The notes below the pieces were generated by a model. It searched no databases, had not been told where the DNA came from, and saw only the letters and a program-made list of their open reading frames with translations. Below are positions 60,930 through 64,000 of a stretch of DNA of 64,000 nt, in pieces. This stretch comes from Neocallimastix lanati (nom. inval.) (Eukaryota > Neocallimastigomycota > Neocallimastigomycetes > Neocallimastigales > Neocallimastigaceae), in assembly GCA_016946835.1 (NCBI GenBank), contig JACVTC010000094.1, forward strand, positions 450,001 through 514,000, given 5' to 3'. Positions within the stretch are counted from its first letter, which is position 1. Every line of letters starts with the position of its first letter. Both the position numbers and the translations under genes were made by a program.

Positions 60930-61535
60930 TTATTGTTGATTTGCAACTTTAGAACTTTCGGTAGGAAGATCTCCTGTTCCTTCCTGAAGGTTCTTCTTTT
61001 CCATCTGTCCCTGTCCATCCTCTTGTGCTTGTGCTTGGGCTTGGGCTCGTCCACAACAACAACCTTCACCACAACCTCCAGCACCAGGACAACCTTCACA
61101 ACCTTTCCATTCACCATCACCTTCATCACCTTCATCATATTCATCATAATCTCCATAGTCATCATAGTCACCATAGTCGCCGTCGTAATTACCATAGTAG
61201 CCACCATAGCCACCACCACAACCACAGCCTCCAGCATAAGGACAACCTTCACAGCCACCACCTTCAACTTCTTCGTCACCTTCATCATAGCCACCACAAC
61301 CACCACAACCACCGCAGCCACAACCACCGGCATATGGACAACCTTCACAACCACCACCATTACCATAGCCATAGTCATAGCCATTGTCATAGGCATAGCC
61401 ATTGTTATAACCACCACAGGCACCAGCGTTAGGACAACCTTCACAGCCACCTTCAGCCGAAGCATAAGGGCAACCTTTACAACCGTTACCGGCACCAGGA
61501 CAACCTTGAGATGTTTCTTCTTGATTATTACTCAT
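60930..61535 (-). CDS. Cys/Gly-rich protein with repeated CxGCPxxxxC motifs
   Basis: Intronless, 201 residues, 22 Cys. Motif CEGCPxAGxC (C-x2-C-x5-C) occurs at residues 31-40, 63-72, 95-104 and 146-155, with a related GCKGCPYA at 18-24 and GCPGAGNGC at 11-19. Between them are Gly/Tyr/Asp-rich linkers (GGYNNGYAYDNGYDYGYGNG; DYGDYDDYGDYDEYDEGDEG). The C-terminus is (QA)4 followed by a charged tail without Cys. There is no signal peptide and no membrane segment, so a cytosolic or nuclear location is likely. The C-x2-C-P-N-x4-C form at 31-40 has the same spacing as the last three Cys of the N-terminal Fe-S site of Nbp35/NUBP1, but the P-loop NTPase domain is absent. Metal or Fe-S binding is inferred. 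A metallothionein-like or structural Gly/Tyr-rich role is also possible. GC content is far above the rest of the window; Gly codons are mostly GGT/GGC. Confidence 0.85.
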   Translation of the reverse strand: MSNNQEETSQGCPGAGNGCKGCPYASAEGGCEGCPNAGACGGYNNGYAYDNGYDYGYGNGGGCEGCPYAGGCGCGGCGGCGGYDEGDEEVEGGGCEGCPYAGGCGCGGGYGGYYGNYDGDYGDYDDYGDYDEYDEGDEGDGEWKGCEGCPGAGGCGEGCCCGRAQAQAQAQEDGQGQMEKKNLQEGTGDLPTESSKVANQQ

Positions 61536-62290
61536 TTCTTTCTCCTCTTTATCTTTTTTTTTTTTTTTTTTTTTTAATATAAAATATTATTATTATATGA
61601 TAAAATTAACTTTTTATTTTTTTTTTTTAAATATTATTATTTTATATGATAAAATTCACTTTTTTTTTTTAATTATTATTAAATTGAAATTATTAAAATA
61701 AATTTTTATTTTATTTTATTTTATTTATTTTACTAATTATCAAAATTTATTTTTTTTTCTTATAAAAAAAAAAAAAAAAACTTTTCAATATTATTTTTTA
61801 TTAAGGAACTGTTAACAACGTTATATGCTATTTATGAATAATAGATATTTAAAAAAAAAAAAATAATAATAAAATAAAAAATAAAAATAATAATAATGAA
61901 AAATAAAAATTTAAAATAAAAATAATTTAATTAATAAAAAATGAAATAGATATAAAAATTTTTTTAAGGAAAGGAAAGAAAAAAAAAAAAATTTATATAT
62001 AAAGAAATAAAGAAATAAAGAAATATAATCAAAAAGATATTAATAATAGAATGAAATAACCAAAAAATAAGAGGTATTTAATAATAGAATGAAATATTTG
62101 AAATATTTTTATATCATCAAAATAAAACCAGAATAAAATGGTTGGAAAATGAAATTAGATCGGATAATTTTTTATTTGAAATTTGATAATTCTCATTTTA
62201 TTTATTAATTTATTTATTTATTAATTAATTAATTTATTTATTAATTTATTAATTTATTATTTATTAATAAATACTCTTTTTATTCTTTTT

Positions 62291-62334
<44 letters not shown>

Positions 62335-62682
62335 TTAATATTTAATGAATATCAAATCAAAATAGTAAATTTGATTAATAATATAATCTATAAAAAATGG
62401 CGTATAGTTAACCCTAGTTGGCCATAATAATAATGCGTTAAATTTAATTTGTCAATATTTACGAAAAATAAATTTTATTTTAATTTTATTTATGATTTTA
62501 ATATTTTTATTAAATATTTTTTTATTTATTAGAAAATCATCATCATCATCATTAATAATATTAGTAATGTATAATATCAAATATACTTTTTACATTGTAT
62601 TACATAGATCTGTACTACATTAACGCTCAATCAGATATTTATATGATCAAGCCATAATACATTAGAGTCATATTTAATACGG
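61536..62682. other. 5' flank of the Cys/Gly-rich gene and AT-rich spacer
   Basis: Immediately upstream of the start: a GAAAGAAATG-type context, a purine run on the coding strand and a 20-base A run. Two copies of ATAAAATATTATTATTTTAT-like sequence (61577-61665). Further out, TTTA arrays (62200-62335) and an ATCATC run. No coding signal. Confidence 0.6.
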
Positions 62683-62990
62683 GGGTGTGTCATTTCGAAA
62701 ATTTTTATTACATAAATTTGTATTTTGTTGTATTGTATTTCGGAAAACATGGCGTATTATAATGTGATAAATAAATAAATGAATAAATAAATTATAAATG
62801 AATAAATAAATTTTTAAATAATAATAAAAATTGTTACAATATGTGAATTTATATATTAAATGAATCTAGAATAATGATAATATAAATTTTAATATAAACA
62901 TAATATAATGTAATTAATTAAAAGTAATCTAGAACAAGCCACATTTTTAGTATAAATAGATGTAAATTTCATTATGCTGAACATAGCTAA
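62683..62990. mobile_element. MITE-like relative of the MULE family
   Basis: The left end GGGGGTGTGTCATTTCGAAA followed by ACATGGCGTATT (62749-62760) and the right end, read inward from about 62985, CATAATGAAATTTACATC then AAAATGTGGCTTGTT. Both carry the GGCG/GGCTT modules of the window's MULE ends, in inverted orientation. About 300 bp with no coding capacity. Confidence 0.45.
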
Positions 62991-63048
62991 TCACTTATTC
63001 ATATTTATCATAAATAACCTCATTAATAAAACTTCATATAAAATAACA

Positions 63049-63176
63049 GATTAAGAGTCTCATTGACTCTAATCAAGAAAACAAAATAATGTTTTCATTA
63101 TTTTGTTAACTACCGAATTATGCTACTCAGCCGGACATGATCCAACGTCTCTCTATCAGCCAGATATAAACAATGT

Positions 63177-63212
<36 letters not shown>

Positions 63213-64000
63213 AAATTTTTAAGATCTCGAAATTCAAAATTTGAAATTTTGAAATTCTGAAGTGCTGAAGTTGAAATGATTTGAGATTGAAGAAAATAAA
63301 AAAAGAAGAAAATAAAGAAGAAAATAAAAAAGAAGAAAATAATAGTTCATCAAAAGATAATAAACGTTTATTGTAAAAATATTATGAATTTAATGATAGA
63401 GAGAAAAGCGATAAAAAGTACTTCATATTTATTTTCGATGGTTTTACCGGATAATGAAAATGAAGAAACTATTAAACCAAAATATACTGCTGGATTACCA
63501 ATAATAACTTCAAAAAATTTTGTGATGTAAGAGTTTTGTACTACCAGAATCAATAGAAGGAAATAAAATTTCTTATCCAATAGGTTATGCTATTAAAATA
63601 TATGATGTCTTTTTTGGAAGAAGAGTCGGTGATAAAGAAACTTGTTAAATAAGTGAATATGGTAATAAATTTTCTGATAGATTTTTTAATATAACGAAAG
63701 AAAATTAGTGTAATAGTCAACACACGAAAAGTGAAGCCGTGGACCTTCAACCATGTGGTACTGAACATCAAATATTTGAAGAAAATTTTTAGTATTATAC
63801 AATGCTATAATTTATTATTGAAAATTGTTTATGGGCATACTTCAATTACAAAAATCCCGAAAATAATCGTCATGAAATTCGTTATTACGATGGTAAAAAT
63901 CACGGAAATACCAAATATCCAATTATTACTGATAAGGTTCAAGATTACATTAATATATGTAAAAAAAAAAAAAAAAAAAAAAAAAAATATTTGATAATAA
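63049..64000 (+). pseudogene. Interior of another LTR-type element, degenerate, cut by window edge
   Basis: The boundary TAACA at 63044-63048 and leader GATTAAGAGTCTCA match the end of the 5' LTR and leader at 17477-17494. A start MFSLFC (63089) then reads LPNYATQPDMIQRLSISQI with TAA where CAA fits, then an A run. Later, about 63540-63950, LPESIEGNKISYPIGYAIKI, YDVFFGRRVGDKETC, ISEYGNKFSDRFFNITKEN and NPENNRHEIRYYDGKNHGNT are separated by in-frame TAA/TAG. I do not recognise this protein. It could be an element gene or a host gene remnant next to the LTR scrap. No RT or integrase motif is present within the window. Confidence 0.45.

Noticed and set aside
60920-61495. Overlapping minus-strand frame with Val/Met-rich product
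   Set aside because: It is a phase-shifted shadow of the Cys/Gly-rich gene without any ordered motif.
60933-61577. 214-residue plus-strand frame rich in Thr/Ile antisense to the Cys/Gly-rich gene, and a His-rich one at 61025-61432
   Set aside because: Both are mirror products of repeated Gly/Cys/Ala codons on the minus strand; the minus frame has ordered Cys motifs and a natural start and tail.
63368-63994. Three overlapping open frames at the right edge taken as intact genes
   Set aside because: They are different-frame shadows of a decayed plus-strand coding sequence interrupted by TAA/TAG.

Overview
This window is eukaryotic, extremely AT-rich and full of long homopolymers and trinucleotide microsatellites. 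Protein genes have many short introns with GTAWRN-type donors and TAG/AAG/CAG acceptors, Asn/Ser-rich low-complexity proteins, and a fungal-style gene set (a yeast Deg1/Pus3-like pseudouridine synthase, the WBP1/OST48 subunit, a RasGAP, a Sel1-repeat protein). This fits an AT-rich early-diverging fungus; an anaerobic gut fungus (Neocallimastigomycota) is my best guess. That is an inference from composition and gene style, not proven, and a Dictyostelium-like protist is the main alternative.

Layout. The left half (1-32 kb) is gene-bearing: the 5' exons of WBP1/OST48 (-), intronless PUS3 (+), a two-exon small coiled-coil gene (-), a nine-exon RasGAP (-) whose catalytic domain is split by about 790 low-complexity residues, a small dead LTR element, an uncertain small-exon minus-strand gene, a 13-exon Sel1-repeat gene (+), and an intronless gene (-) carrying a segment that aligns without gaps to the mitochondrial ATPase inhibitor IF1. 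From 33 kb on the window is mainly transposon graveyard: a nearly complete Mutator-like (MULE) transposase with a FLYWCH-like N-terminus, a second MULE interrupted by a Ty1/copia element (nested insertion), further copia and gag-only LTR relics, MITE-like elements and several minisatellites. Two real genes sit in this half: a C2H2 zinc-finger gene with a 63-bp coding minisatellite (46.0-47.5 kb), and a GC-rich, intronless Cys/Gly-rich gene (60.9-61.5 kb) with repeated CxGCPxxxxC motifs.

The genes do not form an operon or an obvious pathway. The strongest leads are (i) the Cys/Gly-rich protein, whose repeated C-x2-C-x5-C motif has the spacing of part of the Nbp35/NUBP1 N-terminal Fe-S motif but with no NTPase domain, (ii) the IF1-like protein with a long novel C-terminal extension, (iii) the RasGAP split by a huge insert, and (iv) LTR elements sharing a hairpin-forming leader just inside the LTR, with relic stop codons that look like C-to-T changes in CAA/CAG codons. 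All exon models were derived by hand from splice signals and reading phase; no search or computation was run.
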